Source: Argopecten irradians (lineage: Eukaryota > Mollusca > Bivalvia > Pectinida > Pectinidae). Taken from it: a stretch of 64,000 nt of DNA. Below the pieces are notes generated by a model. That model worked only from the letters and a program-made list of their open reading frames with translations, did no database searches and had not been told where the DNA came from. The stretch spans positions 16,797,765 to 16,861,764 of the forward strand of contig NC_091137.1 of the NCBI RefSeq assembly GCF_041381155.1, given 5' to 3'. Below are positions 47,876 to 61,080 of this stretch, piece by piece; within the stretch, counting starts at the first letter, position 1; each line of letters starts with the position of its first letter. A program made the position numbers and the translations under genes.

Positions 47876-48889
47876 AATTTGACCATGCATAATTTCAAGT
47901 TATCTGTGTGTTATTTTTTTAAAATCATTTGTTGTATTATTGTTAAACATGCTAATTGTATTTCAAATTGACAAAGCATATCCAAAAATTCGTTTTTTTT
48001 CATATTTATTAACCATTTTTCGGCACAAAATGTCAAATTATAATAGTTACGATATTTTTCAGTACATAATTAATTGCTTTAAAACTTGTTTTACCTAACG
48101 TATACAAAATTAAATCTGCTATTTAGAATTATCTGCCTTTCAATATCTTAAAATACTTGCCCAAGAATTATGTAGATTATTAAATATGGATTCAATATAG
48201 CATGAAATTGATATGATCGGTCGAATTTGAAGGTTCCAGTTTATTTGCGTCATGTGAATGCACCGTCCTAAATGTAATGATACTAGACAAAAGGTCATGT
48301 CTGAAGAATCTTATCACAAACTAATTTTGTTCAGGGTAAAATATTAATGTTATCTGTATCTGAAGAGGGCTTAAAAGTAAAAAATAACCATATCTCAACA
48401 GGTACTTCTCCATTATGATTGTTTAATTATTTTTCGTTCAATTGATTATTTTCTCCGTTTCAGCTTATAAGTACTATACTAAAGTCGGCTCCTCATGCAG
48501 TTAATTTTACAAATGAGGCAAACATCACTCTTTCAAATTTTGACTTTCCAATATTTAATTCCTGTTATGGTACTGAGAACGTCTTATCTGAAATGCAAAA
48601 AAGAATAATAAAAAACTACTGTTGCAATTATATCTAAGTCAGGCTTATATTTTCACTAAATTGACTGGACTGAATCTGTTTCTATCAATAGCTGTATACT
48701 GTAGTTTATTACTCTCCTACTGTTACTCGATACTCCAGGGGTTACTATCACTACCTCATATCAACCCAGAGTCAACAACTGTGTACCGTTATATAATTTC
48801 TTTGGTGTACAATAAATGATCAAATTTTATATAACCTGTTTCTTCTGTTGCTTCCAGTTTTACTATGATATACTAGTCAAGGGATAGAT
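47876..48889. other. Intergenic, no gene recognised
   Basis: May include LINE 3' UTR at first. The rest is AT-rich without features. Confidence 0.4.
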
Positions 48890-49117
48890 ATTGCGTCAGT
48901 GACAGTCACCCCTGGTGTATCGAGGATGTAGACACCCCAACAACCCCACTCCCACCCATCACCCTTGGTTAAGATGTCCAGACATTTGACAAAACATCCC
49001 CAACCTCTTGGTCGCGAGTTCGAATCCAATCTGGGGCTGTTGCCAGTAAGTGACCGTAGGTCGGTGTTTTCACTAAGTTACTCCAGCTTTCCTCAAACAC
49101 ATAAACCTGCCATGTCC
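48890..49117 (+). mobile_element. tRNA-derived SINE, diverged, 3' end lost at a MITE
   Basis: Contains TTGGTTAAGATGTCC (A-box side), GGTCGCGAGTTCGAATCC (B box), GGTCGGTGTTTTCAC, CTCCAGCTTTCCTC and AACCTGCCATGTCCTTA. It stops at the TTAA that begins the family 1 MITE, consistent with insertion into the SINE tail. Confidence 0.75.
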
Positions 49118-49121
49118 TTAA

Positions 49122-49479
49122 AGATGCTCCACCGCTGATAAATGTATTTTTTCACTATCAAAAACAAGAGTAGGCGATTTAGTATTTTTCTTTAGTTACA
49201 AAAGTTACTTATGTTACACCATTACCACCATTGAAAAGTTAGAGCTTCTAATTTTACTTCAAGTTCAAAATATGAAAAATAATTAATTGCATCCCGAAAA
49301 AATTCCGTGGCACTATATCCTATATGGAATGAAGTAATGATTGCGCATGCACCAAAGGCGAAATACGTTATTTTATGTATTTTTTGTGTGTGTTAATTAG
49401 GCATACATATACACGATTAAACACCAAATATTGTTCAAGTGATGAACACCATTTATGCTCTGTCGGCGATGGAGCATCT
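49122..49479. mobile_element. TTAA-type MITE, family 1, best-preserved copy
   Basis: TTAA at 49118-49121 and 49480-49483 encloses AGATGCTCCACCGCTGA and TCGGCGATGGAGCATCT. It is 358 bp, with no ORF. Confidence 0.88.
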
Positions 49480-50028
49480 TTAAAGGGAAAATTCAGTGAG
49501 GCTAATTCTGTTACATAATCACAAATCAAAATATGATATAAATGTATTGTTCTACATTCCATATGAAACAAAAAATATTGAGAAATTTCACGACAGTATT
49601 AAGTATTTTGATTGATACCGTTGAAATTGGAAATCGTTGATCAATACGACTAAGCAGGTACAACATGTACGCTGTACCCATACATTATGTACCCGAGCCA
49701 AAGTCACGCACGTTAAACAAATGCAATAAATTACCACTGAGAAGTTGATGCAATTATTTTTAGACAAGAACATGCATGTAATAAGGTAAATGCACTACTG
49801 TAAGACCGATTTGAGTAATTCTAGACAAAAATTCCTTTACCACACTGGCAAGGGCAAGTGTTCGGAATACAAGACATCTGACCACTATAAGTAATGGCGG
49901 GCGTTAAGTGAGTTTGAACATTTCACATACATTTCACTAATCTGACTAATCTAATTTCTACTATAACTGTTTTGGTTCCGAAAATGTGCAAATTTCAATG
50001 TACTCTTAGACTGAATTGTCCTTTTTTT
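49480..50028. other. Intergenic, no gene recognised
   Basis: AT-rich. No exon or clear repeat. Confidence 0.4.
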
Positions 50029-50475
50029 AGATGACCCTGGCTGTTCATAGGACGTTAAAATAATCAAACCACACCCAATGTTCGATCCTGGTTGTTACCG
50101 TCCTTTAAAACAACTCAAATTGACCCTGGTAGCTGCCGTCACTTAGACATCAACTCTAGTTCGGCCTTTGGTATTTCCGCCCTTTATATTTGACATTGGC
50201 TGTTGCCGTCTACTAGACAATAACTTTGAATTCTGGTTGATGACATGTCTTAGACAACTCTAATTTGCCCCTGGATGTTGCCGTTCAATAAACAACTCCT
50301 GTTTGATTCGTGTTGTTTCCGTCCAATACACAACAGCTCCTCTCTGGCCAGGGTTGTTAACGTCCAATATACAACGACTCCTGTTTGGCCCTGGTTGTTG
50401 CCGTCCGATAGACCACAACTCCTGTTTGGCCCTGGTTGTTGCCGTCCAATATGCAACAACTCCTGTTTAGCCGGT
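50029..50475 (+). repeat. Tandem array of the SINE 3' tail
   Basis: The first unit reads GACCCTGGCTGTTCATAGGA then CGTTAA, the 3' tail of the SINE at 62.6 kb. About ten diverging units of roughly 40-45 bp follow (TTTGGCCCTGGTTGTTGCCG, TCCAATA, CAACAACTCC). Confidence 0.8.
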
Positions 50476-52000
50476 TATTGGTACCCCTACATCAACAGTT
50501 ATTATAAGACTTAGCTTTCATTTTGAATTTCCCCGGAATTGGAAGGCGAGGGAAATAACCCCAGGGAAATAAACCCCGAGGGAAATAACCCTTGGAAGCT
50601 CCGCACGTGACCAGAAGTTTACGTCAATTATAACGTCAAGAAACAATGGCAACGCTGTTGCTTATTTTTGGCAGCCCGACGAATGTAGCAATGATTGGAA
50701 ATATCTTCATGAGTTCTTTTACCAGAGATATTTCTCTTTTGATTTTGCTCGGTATTTTAAAATAATTATGTCCCTATGTGTCGTGATACATCTAAAATTG
50801 TCTCCCTGGAAAACCCTCGGAAAAATTACTCTTTCCAGGAAGACAATTTTAGTTGTATCCCTCCACAAATGGCCGTAATTGTATATTATTATCTGGCTAT
50901 CTATTACTTATTTTTACTGTTTTCCTGAAAATCACATTTAACTGTAGCTTATCATTTACTCCAGTAGGATTGTTGTATAACTTTGTTCACCGGATCTCTT
51001 AGTCCCCATTCAAGTGATACAGAGTAGTTTGCATTTGTCCAATTTCAGATATAGCATATTTTTTGGTAATAAAGTCCTATTATCAAATGCTTATTTACAT
51101 CGAGAGTCAGCCTTCAGCCTCGATCTAAATTTCCCTACGTCCACGCAGCTACCTTGATAAATAGAGGTTCCCCAACAAGTGACTGTCGTTTATCATGCTT
51201 ATCAAACTCGTGTTAGTTAATTTTAAAGTTTTGATAAGACACCAGCTTTAGCGAGCGTCTTTTAAAATTTTGAAAATTAGCTAGCATGAGTTTAGATAAA
51301 CATGATAAAAAATAATCACACGTTTGGGAACTTTTTGATCCCATATCGTAGCTCCATATTTATACCGTAGTGACCTTTTTTCGTCTTCATTCAGGGAAAC
51401 TTACCACCATACAGTATGTAATGATATCTTCCCTCCATGAAATATAGTGCCTAAATAGAGAGCCAATATTCTGTTGTTGAATACTTTGAATAAGCAATTA
51501 CATGTTTATATAGTAAATACAATGTTATTTTAAAAAAATGCGCTATGAACAGTAGTCAAAAGTTGAAAGCCAATCGGAATCAAAAGATGTTGGGGTTGAA
51601 TAATCAGAGGCGCTTTAGGTGTTTACACACTGGGATGTACAAACATAAACGATAACCAACTGCTAAGGAATTCATCACATGATTTTTCCATTGTAAAACA
51701 TGCATAGTTACGGGATAAAATGTTTTGCTTCCCCTTAGTACCGATTTAGTGCAGATAATTTGTCTGTACGGAGCATTGTAAAACTGGTTTTGACTGCAGA
51801 ACACCCCCCCCCGAAGAGCATTGTCTTTTGCAGCAGATCAGACCTCTACCAGAATGGTCATATGATGGCATTTGTCGTACAGATCTCGTGCTCGCTCACA
51901 CCGGAAGTTCATTTGATATCAAAATACCAGAAACCGGAAATCAAATTGGCAATGTCCACATCCCTCCATCATCCATCATATAGGTAATACTTTATACAGC
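50476..52000. other. Intergenic, with CCCCGAGGGAAATAA repeat words
   Basis: At 50530-50830, GAGGGAAATAACCCC-type words are followed by an inverted pair (AAAATTGTCTCCCTGGAAA and TCCAGGAAGACAATTTT), a probable dispersed repeat. An open stretch at 51760-51987 precedes the thioesterase relic but does not resemble the paralogues. Confidence 0.45.
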
Positions 52001-52538
52001 ATGTTGACAACAATGTCCAATCATTATATTAAAAAGAAATTTGGTGAGGTTTTCATTAAGTTTGTCTTAGTGAACAGAGGTACAAGGAAATCTAGTCCTA
52101 TACCTAAATCATTTCCTTTAGTGCAATTAAAGGACAGATCATTATTTGATGCCAACCGTCCGTATCAGATGCCAGCTATACTGGCACTGCCCAAATCCAC
52201 CTTTGATATAACTGTGACTCCGCGTCATAGACACCTTGACGTGAACCAGCACGTGACCACGCATAGGTATATCCAGTTCTTTACCGACTGCGCTACGGAG
52301 GCAGCTCAGTGCGGATTTTATAAACATTTCAATGGGGACATGTGTCGGTATCCGGTAGAGAAGTATGACATCACGTTACTGGGGGAGAGTAAAGTTGGCG
52401 ACACGTGTTTGCACATGGCAAGATAGTAAGGATATGAAGACTATATATTTCAGCTGTCTTAAAGGTAGTTCATGTGTGAAGAAGGCAGTGTTTGTAAATA
52501 CCCCCTCACCATATGTAACTTATCAAAATATAGACTAA
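52001..52538 (+). pseudogene. Frameshifted relic of a thioesterase-like paralogue
   Basis: The plus strand encodes the C-terminal half of the same family: RHRHLDVNQHVTTHRYIQFF then TDCATEAAQCGFYKHF and GDMCRYPV, aligning with the hotdog of the two intact genes (Asp-x-Asn-x-His-Val). The first frame stops at 52426. The homologous continuation (TWQDSKDMKTIYFSCL, then KKAVFVN) is in another frame and stops at 52536, so a small indel lies near 52390-52410. No METKHPT-type first exon was found. It is either a decayed duplicate or an assembly error in a living gene. Confidence 0.75.
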
Positions 52539-53281
52539 ACTCTGCTAATATTAGAATAATTACATTATATCTGCCCTCATATATTTGGTTCAGGAAAGAG
52601 ATGAGAATTATTGAACTAGTATTAAATACCTTTATGCCTACAATTTAAGCTGCTGCCTGTTATCGTGTCCATCATGAGAAAAGTACAACCAAACATTCCT
52701 GAAATATCAACAAGAACCCACAAAAAAACGTGTTTTCTTCAACACGATGCTTTATATTAATTTGTACAAATGCGAGCATTTAAGAACAAAATGAGACATG
52801 TTTGTCATTTGCATTCAATTAGCCAAATGATCTCATGAGATAATTAAATGAAAAGTCTTTTCTTACATGTATACTAATGGAGTTCATATTGATCAAATTA
52901 ATTATTCTGTTGTTTTGAATATTCCATTTATGGTTCCTAGATTCGTGTATTGAATAAAATGTTGAAAATTGTAAGTAAATTGTTTATTTTTTTACATGGA
53001 ATCAAATAACAAAACAGAACACTTCAGGTGTATTTTATTGGTTTCTTTTCAGTTCTTTTTTCGAAGACATTCGTAGAATAAGTAAAAAAATGATTATTTA
53101 ATTATTTCAGAATAAAGTTATCCTCTTAATACGCTCCTCTATAGTATAAGTTAAGTTTTATTACAATGAATGTTTCACGTGGCTTTAATAAATACAACAT
53201 GTGTACATCGCCGAATATGGAACAGTCGATGGTTGTGTAACAGTTATCATCACGTAAGTCCTATTATCCACCCATGAGAAA
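52539..53281. other. Intergenic, no gene recognised
   Basis: AT-rich. Ends at the start of the 60-bp satellite. Confidence 0.45.
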
Positions 53282-53354
53282 ATGTTATAGAAACTGTGTG
53301 TGGAGTGATTGTCATAATGTTTTATTTTTATACTAGATACGCTGTTATAGAAAC
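53282..53354. repeat. 60-bp satellite, left part
   Basis: About one unit: TTATAGAAACTGTGTGTGGA then GTGATTGTCATAA and TTTTTATACTAGATACGCTG. It is continuous in sequence with the array resuming at 62231, split by the LTR element. Confidence 0.85.
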
Positions 53355-53531
53355 TGTTGATTGTCATTGACGTATTGGTAGTTCTTTAGTAGAAGTAAGA
53401 TGCGGAGCCAGGCTGAAAACATGACATGCTTTAATGGCGTCAACTTCCGTGAGTACCTAGGATTCTGGGAGTAAACTCTAAGGGTAATACTAATATACAG
53501 TCTGATACGGAGAATCCGGATATTATTAACA
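53355..53531 (-). repeat. 3' LTR (left end)
   Basis: 177 bp, TGTTGATTGTCATTGACG to CCGGATATTATTAACA. It differs from its partner by one base and two length differences. Confidence 0.92.
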
Positions 53532-53818
53532 TCCTCCCTTCTTTAAAGAAAGATTATTTTATCTTTTAAAATTACTAGAAATAGATCTAGACTGTAATTA
53601 ATATCTTAACTTTGAGTTATCACTTAATAATCAAAACTTTACTTTATGACCTGATTTGCTATAGACACTGTCCTTCACTGTAACTGTCACTTAAACTGGT
53701 AATAAACTTTAAACTCGAAAAAACACAACCTAAATTGAACACTGAAATCATATCCACAAGTTAAATGCATGCAAATGTTCATGACCATTGCATCACTTGG
53801 TGACGAAGTCCTTGAACT

Positions 53819-55184
53819 TTACAGGTGCGCGTATTTCACGTTTGGGTCTACTATTTGCGATAGAGTTTTCTTGCTTTGGGTCCTGAGTGTCTGGCTTACT
53901 GATGATAACCTTGCGTCGGTCCTCCAGTATGTTTTTCTCATTTTAGCACTGCTGGTACTGCTGCTAGTTTGCACACTCGAACGCGATATTACATCTGGTA
54001 CCCTAACTCGCAACGGGGATCTATCACGCATATGCACATCAATGGCCGTTGGTCTAATGTGTACACGATTACGTTTATATACACCACCATCCTGTCTCTT
54101 TAGCTCATACGTACGCTGACCGAGAATTCCGACAACTTTCCCGCGTTTCCACTGTTGCCCTTCGGAATGCTGATAATACACAGATTGGTCAATTTCAAGT
54201 TGGGACAAGTTTTTGGTTTTCTTGTCATAACACTTCTTCACAGACTGTTTACGTTTTTCGCGTTTTACCTTTGTGTGACTGGCGTCATTCTGCGTTTTGT
54301 GAAGATATGGCAAGGATGTTCGTGTAGGCCTCTGAAATAGCATTTCTGCTGGGCTAAGTCCAGTGTCTTGTCTTGGAGTGTTTCTCTGCTCCAATATAGC
54401 CACATAGGGATCTCCTCCCTCTTTCTTGGTTTTGATAAGTAGAGTTTTCATGATTCTTACCGCAGATTCTGCCTTACCATTCTCCCTTTGGTGCATTGGT
54501 GATGAAATAGAGTGGCTTATTCCCCAGTCTGTCACGAATGATTTGAACTCCTGACTTGTGAACTGCGGTCCTCCATCGGATACTATCGATTGTGGTATTC
54601 CATAGCGAGCAAAATGTTTCTTGAGTAGAGATATCACTTGAGAACTAGTGGTTTTTGTAAGTAGATCTACCTCAATGAAGCTAGAATAGTAGTCTACGGT
54701 GATAAGGTATTGCTTCCCTGCAATTTCAAACAAATCCAGACCAACTTTCTGGAAAGCAAAATCACCATCACAGTGCTGCTTAATGGGTTCCGCAGCAGGT
54801 TTAGCTTTCATTCCTTGACAGATTTCACAGGCATCAGCTATTTGTCTAATGTCTTGTGCCATGCTTGGCCAATATACTGTGCCTCGAGCACGACGCATCA
54901 TACTATCATATCCAAGATGTGCACTATGTAACCTTTGTTTGATATTCGCTCGTAGTGCTGACGGAATAATGACAGACTCGCCTTTGACCACTAGTCCATC
55001 TTCTACACTTAAGGTGTCGCGAATGTCGTAGTATGGCAATATACAGTGTGGTACTTTGTACTTGTCACTTGGCCATCCCTCAAGCACAACACTGACCAAA
55101 GTTTGTAGATTTCCATCCTTTTGAACTTCCCGTCTGATTTCTTCTAGTCTAATGTCTGGGATGCTTTCAAAAGTTTGGACTGAC
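53819..55184 (-). mobile_element. Integrase region of the LTR element (fossil)
   Basis: An HHCC-type zinc-binding part (HSAHLGYDSMMRRARG, CEICQ) is followed by a DDE core (VGLDLFEIAGKQYLITVDYY, IVSDGGPQFTS). Separated from RNase H by the 4.1-kb insertion. Confidence 0.9.
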
Positions 55185-55189
55185 AGAAT

Positions 55190-58100
55190 AGACCAGTCAA
55201 TCTAGCCATAAAAATAGCTGAACCTCAAACTAATTGCAACAGAAGCAACTATACATTTTTCTTACTCCCTGATATGTAGTAAATGATGTATTAAAATTCC
55301 CAAATAATCCCAAAAGGGGAAAATTGAAAAATATCAGCTTTTCTAAGACCTATATAGCCTCGCAGATAAGCACTGTAGATTAAGGGGGTAGGGTAATAAA
55401 ATTATTCTTTCTTGGAAAGTATTTATATGTATACATTATATACTTGCAATATTACAATAAAGATAGATTAAACTTTGTTATGATATTTGTTTCTGTAAAA
55501 ATCATTCTATTATGAAGGTCAAATAAAGGTCAAAACTGACGAATTGGTGAAAAAATGATGAAAAACCAGCAGTGCTTTCAGATTTACTCTCTTGTAGGTT
55601 TATAATGCATTTATATCACTTATACCATTTTCATCTTTGCACAAAGTTAAAATAAATTCATACACACTACAAAATATAACCATGGCAACTGTATAATGTC
55701 CCATTACATTGTTAGCTCGCTACTCGGAACTTACGGAATCACTTTGGTGTCAGTGTCGGCGTCGGTGTTAGAAATCCCATGTTAAGGTTTTGGTTGTGTG
55801 TTGTAATATATACTGCTATTTTTAACAACTGACAATAATTTCTACAATATACTTGAATTAAAATTGTTATGATAAGTATGGACAAGCATTTAAAGAAGGA
55901 CAATGCTGGATTTGGAGAATTTCAAGAGGCCCAATTGGCCGAAGTATGCAGGTTAAGGTTTTGGTGCAAGTGTTGTAATACTGTCATATGTCAGAACTGA
56001 CATTTATTTCTGCAATAATTTTGGTTTATAATTGTGGTGTATTGACAATGACTTAAAGGGGGAAATGCTGGATTTCGATAATTTCAAAAGGCTCAATGGA
56101 CCAAAAAGTTAAATTACATAATAACATTGCTATATTTTTTACTTTGGCCAATGGCATTTCTTTGATGAATGTAGTATAATACCAAGGTTGTATCTTTCCC
56201 AGCCTTTCGCACATGGACTTCGAACATTCTTTGTGTTGTCATTGGTAATATAATAGACCTCAGTGGCGTGATAACTAAAATCACATAAAAATGAACATCA
56301 ACTACAGAATATCTATTTATTAATTACCATATCCACCGTAATTAGCGCCCATTTTTACTCTTTCCACACTCATGGCACATTAATCTGTCACAGTAAACAT
56401 ACAAACGCCTTCTTTCCTTTGATTACGCATTAGTACGTAATGATTCACATGTGGAAGACTCACAAGTTCATGGAATACGATGCCTGTAAGCATCACACAG
56501 TTGTACAGTGAACTGCGTTCAAGCGTCCGGAATTGCTTTTCGGATCGTTCAAACCACAAATCACATCGTTAAATTCATCGGATGATGAGGGCATTTATAT
56601 TAACTTCAGCATTAAGGGAGTGGGACGACTGGTTCACCCGTCAGTATAATGTCTTCGGCGGAATGCTTCAGTGATATAGCACTATAAAAAGGCCAAGACT
56701 TCCACTATACAACACGAATATACAACAGTCTCCCAAAGCTGCCACCACGCTCTTCATACACACAACACACAGCATACATGGGATGTCATCCCTACATGAT
56801 CTTAGCTGTTAATAGGACGTTAATTTAATCAAACAAACAAGCAAGTAAACAAACAAACAGACAAACAAATCAATTCCTCCAGAAGAGGGGAGAAGGCGCC
56901 AATTACGGCGAATACAGCATGTATATAAAGAACTAAAATGATTATGAAGCGGAACCTATATATGACGTCAAATTGTTTAAAATGTAATTAGCGGAGTGAT
57001 GTGGCAGTATTGTCCTTGTACCAATAGCTTACCTTCAAATAATACAGCCTCATATATGCATGTATATTATGGTTTGGGGATTGGTTGTGGTCTACAACAT
57101 TACGTTGACGTTGTATAAAGTGATATTCTAAAAAAATAAGAACAGTTTATATTTTTGGCGGGAACCCACTGGTTACATTATACGTTAACTTCCATATGTA
57201 CATGTGTGTAGAAAATCGAAGTTCAATTTTCATCTATACTTTAAAATAAACTTTAATCAAATCTAATTACAATCAGACTTGGGACCAGAGGAAAAAATTT
57301 GTTATGACAGAAATTTGATATAGAGTTTCTGAAACTATAAGTTAATTAAAGTTATAGGCCGATTGCAACCCGATTCAACATAGTTATCAAGCTAACTCAC
57401 AAATTCTGAAGTCAGCAACAATGTCTTCTTTGACAGATTTTCCATTATCGACAATTAATTGTACACTTGTTTGATCGCATTTGATTTTCTATAAATTAAT
57501 TCCCTTTTTAAACCCCAAGTTTCAATTTAAAACAAGGCTACATCCAACACTTTCTGGGAAAAAAATTGTTATAGAGCAAACATTTTCTTGAAGGGACCAC
57601 GAAATCACTCCTATCAAAAGATAATTCGTTATAAGGAAATCCGCTATACGTTTCTCAAAGAAGTATAAATAAAGAGGAGCCATAAACCCAAGATTTGAAT
57701 TTACTTCGTAATAAATAAAAATGCGTATAAAGCAAATTCGTCTTAAGGAAGTTTTACTGTATATTGACTTTATTCATCACTGTGTGTATTTACTACTTAT
57801 TCAGAGCGACATCTATATGCCCTTTGACATTTGTTTGTTAAAATACTTATTTCATTTGCTTGATATTGTTGTTTCTGTTATTAATAATAAGGTGTAAAAG
57901 TCTATAACATGATGACTAGTTTTCACTGTAAAGTCATTTTTCAATATGTATCCATAAAGAACATGTAGAAGTTGATTATCATATACATGTATGTACATGT
58001 AGTTATAGATTAATTGGAAACATACATACATGTACATCCCCAACCCGGCAAGTTCACTTTTTAATTCTGCTTCTTCCAGTTTCATTTCTAAATATTTCCT

Positions 58101-59297
58101 CAAATATATAATTGTTTTACCGTCTTTGAGAATTTGGTAACCGAACTCCGCTAAAAGAGTTTATACAAAAGTTTTACCATACAAATTAACATTTAATTGT
58201 GGTTTAAAGGAGCCCCATAGGTCCATTAAATATCGCAGATTTTAATAACGCTTTATTAGAGCTTTATGCTCCGTTAACTTTTATGGACATTTGTGCAACA
58301 TCATATTTTCTGGAAATGACGTCATCAAGTTAATTACGGTTTAATGAAGGTTTAATCCTCGATTAACTTTTAATAGACCTTTGAACAACTGGCCCCAGAT
58401 AAATAAATACATGGAACTAACTGACCATTAGTATAAGTATCAGTATCTGTTATGTAGAGCTATGACACGTATTAAGAAATAAAATGGCAATAAAGTAAAA
58501 TAATTACAAAATTAAAGAAAATAGTACATATTAAATACACAGTTAAAAACAAAAACAATAATGAGGTCACAAAAATCCAAACCACTCTTCGGAATAAGTA
58601 TTAAATATTGAATTTTATCGGAAATACAAAATGTATGTGTAAAATGGAAATTTTGATCAATATCGCGCTAGTACAAACAGGCTTCCATACTTTTTTCGTC
58701 AATGAAAACAGGGTTATCAAAACTGGCAAACTTTTAAAACTTAAATACATCGTAATGACAGAACCATTACTCATTAAAGATAAATTAAAGCATACACTGA
58801 CAAAATATCGAAATTCAGATATGTTTTATTTAACATAAATACAATATTATGTCGTCGTCAAATTGTACTTCCATCGGGTAGGTTACCGTCACCGATCGCT
58901 AACCATTTCAACACTTATAGACATCTGTGAAGTACATGGTACTATGTATAATATAACTTAAAATAATCATGAACTTAGCTCACACTATCATAAAACCTGC
59001 CAATGATGCACGATTGTCAATAATCAGCGCTTTTATTTATGTGAATTTTCCACTCACGCCAACATTGTAGCTCTTTCCCGCCTCCTTTGTGGAACTCTTC
59101 CGATCTACGGCGTCCCATACGGGACACACTTACCGGCGGTGTGGATGGCTTTATAAATAGGTAAAATTAACCACTTTCCCCTTATGGGATTTTTTGGGAA
59201 TTTTTACCAGTTACTTATAGTCGAAATCTAAAAACATTCCAACACAAATAATTTCTGTTGCAATTAGTTTGACGTTGAAACCTAGTTTGACTGGACT
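55190..59297. mobile_element. 4.1-kb TIR element inserted in the LTR element
   Basis: Ends are inverted: AGACCAGTCAATCTAG at the left against AGTCCAGTCAAACTAG (reverse complement of the right end). Both are followed by TCAAACTAATTGCAACAGAA and, further in, an AAAATTCCCAAA / GGGGAAA block, about 110 bp of diverged TIR. Target duplication AGAAT (55185-55189 and 59298-59302). No transposase, polymerase or capsid gene was recognised, and the superfamily is unassigned. Confidence 0.8.
56617..56830 (+). mobile_element. Dispersed repeat S, copy 2
   Basis: Same as the 25.6 kb copy: GGGACGACTGGTTCACCC, ATGTCTTCGGCGGAATGC, ATATAGCACTATAAAAAGGC and the tail TACATGATCTTAGCTGTTAA. It is nested inside the 4.1-kb TIR element. 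Confidence 0.72.
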
Positions 59298-59302
59298 AGA
59301 AT

Positions 59303-61080
59303 GCGTGGACGTGCATTCTCACAACTGCTCAGATGAGCCCTACTGAGCGTGTCGGCTAGAAATAGATGCTCTCCCTTGACAAAACAGAACGTCACATCAT
59401 ATCTGTACATACGCACCATAATGTCCTGTATTCTATTTGGTGCCAGGTTCAGAGGTTTCTGTAGGATTGAAGCAAGGGGTTTGTGGTCGTTTTCAATTGT
59501 AACACTACGGCCATACGTGTATTGGTCAAATCGTTCTAGACCAAATAATACGGCGAGCGCCTCCTTTTCTATTTGTGCCCATCTGCGTTCGCATGGAGTA
59601 AGTGCACGAGAGGCGTACTCGATAGGTCTCCCTTCCTGCATTAAACATGCACCTATACCAGTTCCCGAGGCATCACATTGTACAACAACAGGTTTCTTTT
59701 CATCAAAGTATTGCAAGACAGGTGAGTGAGTTAACATGTGTTTCAGTGAAGAAAACGCCTCCTCACACTCAGCTGACCATTCAAATGGAGTATTCTTGCA
59801 GGTAAGTAGACGGATAGGCTCAATCCTGTCTGAGAGATCTGGCAGGAAACGGGACATGTATTGTACCATTCCACAAAGTCGTTTGACACCTGACACATCA
59901 CTTGGTGCAGGCATTTCAAGTATTGCTTTGACTTTTGATTCGTCAACTTTCACTCCATCTTTAGTGATACGATGGCCATGGAATCTTACTTCCGATAGCC
60001 CTACTTCTTGCTTGTCTTTATTCAAAATAATATTTCTTTCAGAGCAACGATTCAGCACAGCTGCTAATTTCTCGTCATTATCTTTCTTGGCCTCTTCATC
60101 AGAATTACCATGTCCAGCGATGATTATGTCGTCAATGACACAGAAAGTTCCCTCAAGGTCGCCTAGAGCTTCATCCAGTTTGTGTTGGAATATATATATC
60201 TCGCTTGAGACTTTGAGGCCAAATGGAAGTCTGTTCCAACGGTATCGTCCAAAAGGTGTCATCATAGTTGTGAGATAACTTGAATCTTCATCAAGTCGAA
60301 CATGCCAGAATGCCTCTTTGATATCCAGCTTACTAAATATTCTAGTGTTGGCTAGTTTTGGCAAGACATCCTCCAGAGTGGGAAGTTTGTAGTGCTGTCT
60401 CCTTAGAGCGACATTGAGAGGTTGAGGGTCTATGCATATTCTCAGTTTGCCATTAGCTTTATGAACAATGGCCATCTGACTAACCCATTTGGTTGGTTCA
60501 GACACAGGTATCAGTATTTCTCTATCTACTAAACTGTCAAGTTCCTGTTTGACTTTATCCTGTAGTGCTATGGGAATCTTACGACAGGGTAATACCTTTG
60601 GAGGTACAGTCTCATCAACATGTAGGGTTGCCTCCCCTAGATCACCTAGTGTTGTGGTCTCAACTTTTGACACCAAACGATCCTCGTGTATGGTTACGAA
60701 ACCAAGCTGCTTGATAGTAGTTAGTCCTAGCAAGTTGGTATATCCGTTCTTGACAACAACAAAGGTTATGTTGGAGACCTCTCTGTTCCATGGGTTGTAA
60801 ACCGGAAGTCGACATTCTCCTAGTGGTTTCAGGTTTGTGTTGTTCCACATGTTTAGTCTAACCTTAGTTGGGGTCACCTGATCTTTACGGACATATCTCT
60901 GGCAGATAGTATTTATGTCTGCTCCACTATCAACTTGGAAGGAAACGTCAATATCATTCACGATGAGTGTAGCCTTGATACGGTTCGAGTTGTTCTTCTT
61001 TAACGCCATGAGCCAATTATCATCATAATCAGATTCATCACTGTCTTTCAGCTCCGACACAGCATTTATTTTCTTACACT
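59303..61080 (-). mobile_element. Protease, reverse transcriptase and RNase H of the LTR element (fossil)
   Basis: Protease motif VDSGADINTI, RT motifs GKLRICIDPQPLN and FCVIDDIIIAG, and an RNase H region (VVVQCDASGTGIGACL) occur in that order, as in Ty3/gypsy pol. Confidence 0.92.

Noticed and set aside
51760-51987. Upstream exon of the thioesterase relic
   Set aside because: The open stretch does not resemble the N-terminal half of either intact paralogue, and no splice joining keeps the homology.
59349-60278. Plus-strand open frames inside the LTR element
   Set aside because: They are antisense shadows of the pol coding region.
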